A stretch of 6,330 bases of DNA, taken from assembly GCA_014359855.1 (NCBI GenBank), contig JACIYQ010000220.1, positions 1-6,330 on the forward strand, in the 5' to 3' direction. Source of the stretch: Parvibaculum sp. (GTDB lineage Bacteria > Pseudomonadota > Alphaproteobacteria > Parvibaculales > Parvibaculaceae). Positions 5,886-6,330 of the stretch are shown here, in pieces; position 1 is the stretch's first letter, and each line of letters begins with the position of its first letter. The translations under genes and the position numbers were made by a program. The notes under the pieces were generated by a model. The model ran no database searches. It saw nothing but the letters and a program-made list of their open reading frames with translations, and was not told the origin of the DNA.

Positions 5886-5930
5886 GCGTTTTCGAACCGC
5901 AAAAGTGGCTACCACTTTTGCTGAAAACGC
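5886..5930. repeat. Strong hairpin element between SDR and marR genes
   Basis: The inner stem pairs 5899-5908 with 5912-5921 (10 bp, loop CTA) and the outer stem pairs 5886-5893 with 5923-5930 (8 bp). Unpaired bases 5894-5898 and 5922 separate the stems. The build, two A/T-containing stems with G/C ends, resembles dispersed palindromic intergenic repeats of alphaproteobacteria and differs from the GATGAC-ended repeats elsewhere in this window. It lies in the 110 bp between the two 25-bp direct repeats. No T-run follows, so it looks like a repeat element and not an intrinsic terminator, but it may lower marR transcript levels or mark an mRNA processing point. Confidence 0.8.
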
Positions 5931-5940
5931 TCCGGGCGTC

Positions 5941-5965
5941 ATCGACGGCGGCTACGCCATTTTCT
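5941..5965 (+). repeat. 25-bp direct repeat, copy 2 (next to marR)
   Basis: This is an exact copy of 5806-5830. It is followed by GAGGACACATG, so it would complete the SDR coding sequence with a TGA stop (5965-5967) that overlaps the GAGGA ribosome binding site of the marR gene. This suggests that copy 2 marks the original end of the SDR gene. Confidence 0.95.
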
Positions 5966-5973
5966 GAGGACAC

Positions 5974-6330
5974 ATGACGGACAAGCGGAACAGCATGACG
6001 GGTGGCGAGACCGCCGATATGGACCGGCGCCTCATCCTGATGGCGCGCACGGTCGTGGTGCTGTTCCGCGAGTTCGAGAAGATCGCGCGCGAACTCGAGA
6101 TCACGATCCCGCAATACCGCTTCCTGCTGTTCCTGAAGCGCGGGCCGAAGCGGGCGGGCGAACTGGCCGTGGAAGCGGCGATCCGCAAACCCACCGCGTC
6201 GGGCCTCATTGCCGACATGGAGAAGCGCGGGCTCATCGCGCGCAAGCCCGACAAGGATGACGGGCGGAGCGTGAAACTCAGCCTGACGCCGAAGGGGCTG
6301 AAGAAGCATCGCGAATTCGAGGAGGCGCTG
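5974..6330 (+). CDS. MarR-family transcriptional regulator, truncated by window end
   Basis: The frame is open for 119 codons to the end of the window; its stop lies outside. The protein is a MarR-type winged-helix regulator, normally a dimer whose DNA binding is relieved by a small ligand or by oxidation. After a helical N-terminus (about residues 17-45) come TIPQYRFLLFLKRGPKRAGELAVEA (about 46-70), the recognition helix RKPTASGLIADMEKRGLI, and the wing DKDDGRSVKLSLTPKG, the conserved MarR signature. The start at 5974 has GAGGA (5966-5970) only 3 nt before it; an in-frame ATG at 5995 is an alternative with no better signal. It lies in the same direction as the SDR gene, 141 bp downstream, and probably regulates it. 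The final dimerisation helices are not visible. Confidence 0.9.
   Translation, partial: MTDKRNSMTGGETADMDRRLILMARTVVVLFREFEKIARELEITIPQYRFLLFLKRGPKRAGELAVEAAIRKPTASGLIADMEKRGLIARKPDKDDGRSVKLSLTPKGLKKHREFEEAL

Noticed and set aside
5831..5940. Small insertion sequence or MITE with terminal inverted repeats
   Set aside because: No terminal inverted repeats are visible at the two ends of the 110-bp segment and no ORF is present; only an internal hairpin and the flanking 25-bp direct repeats are supported.
4627..6309. 560-codon minus-strand ORF across the exported protein, SDR and marR genes
   Set aside because: It crosses three plus-strand genes and a hairpin repeat, and its translation is compositionally biased with no motif.

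Overview
The window reads as chromosomal DNA of a high-GC bacterium. The coding part is strongly G+C-rich with G/C-ending codons. The gene families (an alphaproteobacterial-type Zur with a Zur box, a short SRAP/YedK protein, a PCMH-type FAD hydroxyacid dehydrogenase, an SDR-MarR pair) and the small GATGAC-ended palindromic repeats suit an alphaproteobacterium, perhaps Hyphomicrobiales or a Parvibaculum-like lineage. That placement is inference; no marker gene is present.

Layout. 1-376 has no recognisable gene and is visibly poorer in G+C than the rest. 377-511 holds two palindromic repeat units. 537-1520 (+) is a beta-lactamase/class-C-type serine hydrolase that seems to have lost about 115-125 internal residues, including the SxxK and YxN active-site motifs. 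1530-1640 is a second repeat cluster; its left part is an inverted copy of the repeat upstream of the hydrolase, so that gene sits between inverted repeats. 1673-3091 (+) is an FAD-linked 2-hydroxyacid dehydrogenase like D-2-hydroxyglutarate dehydrogenase. Another repeat hairpin lies in the convergent gap at 3092-3198. 3199-3930 (-) is an SRAP/YedK abasic-site DNA-protein crosslinking protein. It is divergent from zur (4010-4504, +), and a good 15-bp Zur-box palindrome lies between them. 4609-4971 (+) encodes a small exported protein of unknown function. 5050-5832 (+) is a classical SDR oxidoreductase, and 5974-6330 (+) is a MarR-family regulator cut off by the window end.

Functional reading. 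Most genes look like independent housekeeping or accessory units, not one system. Two regulatory arrangements stand out. Zur probably represses its own promoter, and its box may also affect the SRAP gene. The SDR and MarR genes form a probable operon; they appear once to have been joined by a TGAGGA stop/ribosome-binding-site overlap that has since been split by a 135-bp insertion/duplication carrying a strong hairpin.

No RNA gene, CRISPR array, complete insertion sequence or convincing new multi-gene system was seen. The most unusual items are the active-site-less hydrolase between inverted repeats, the 25-bp duplication at the SDR/marR junction, and a clamp-binding-like pentapeptide at the C-terminus of the SRAP protein.
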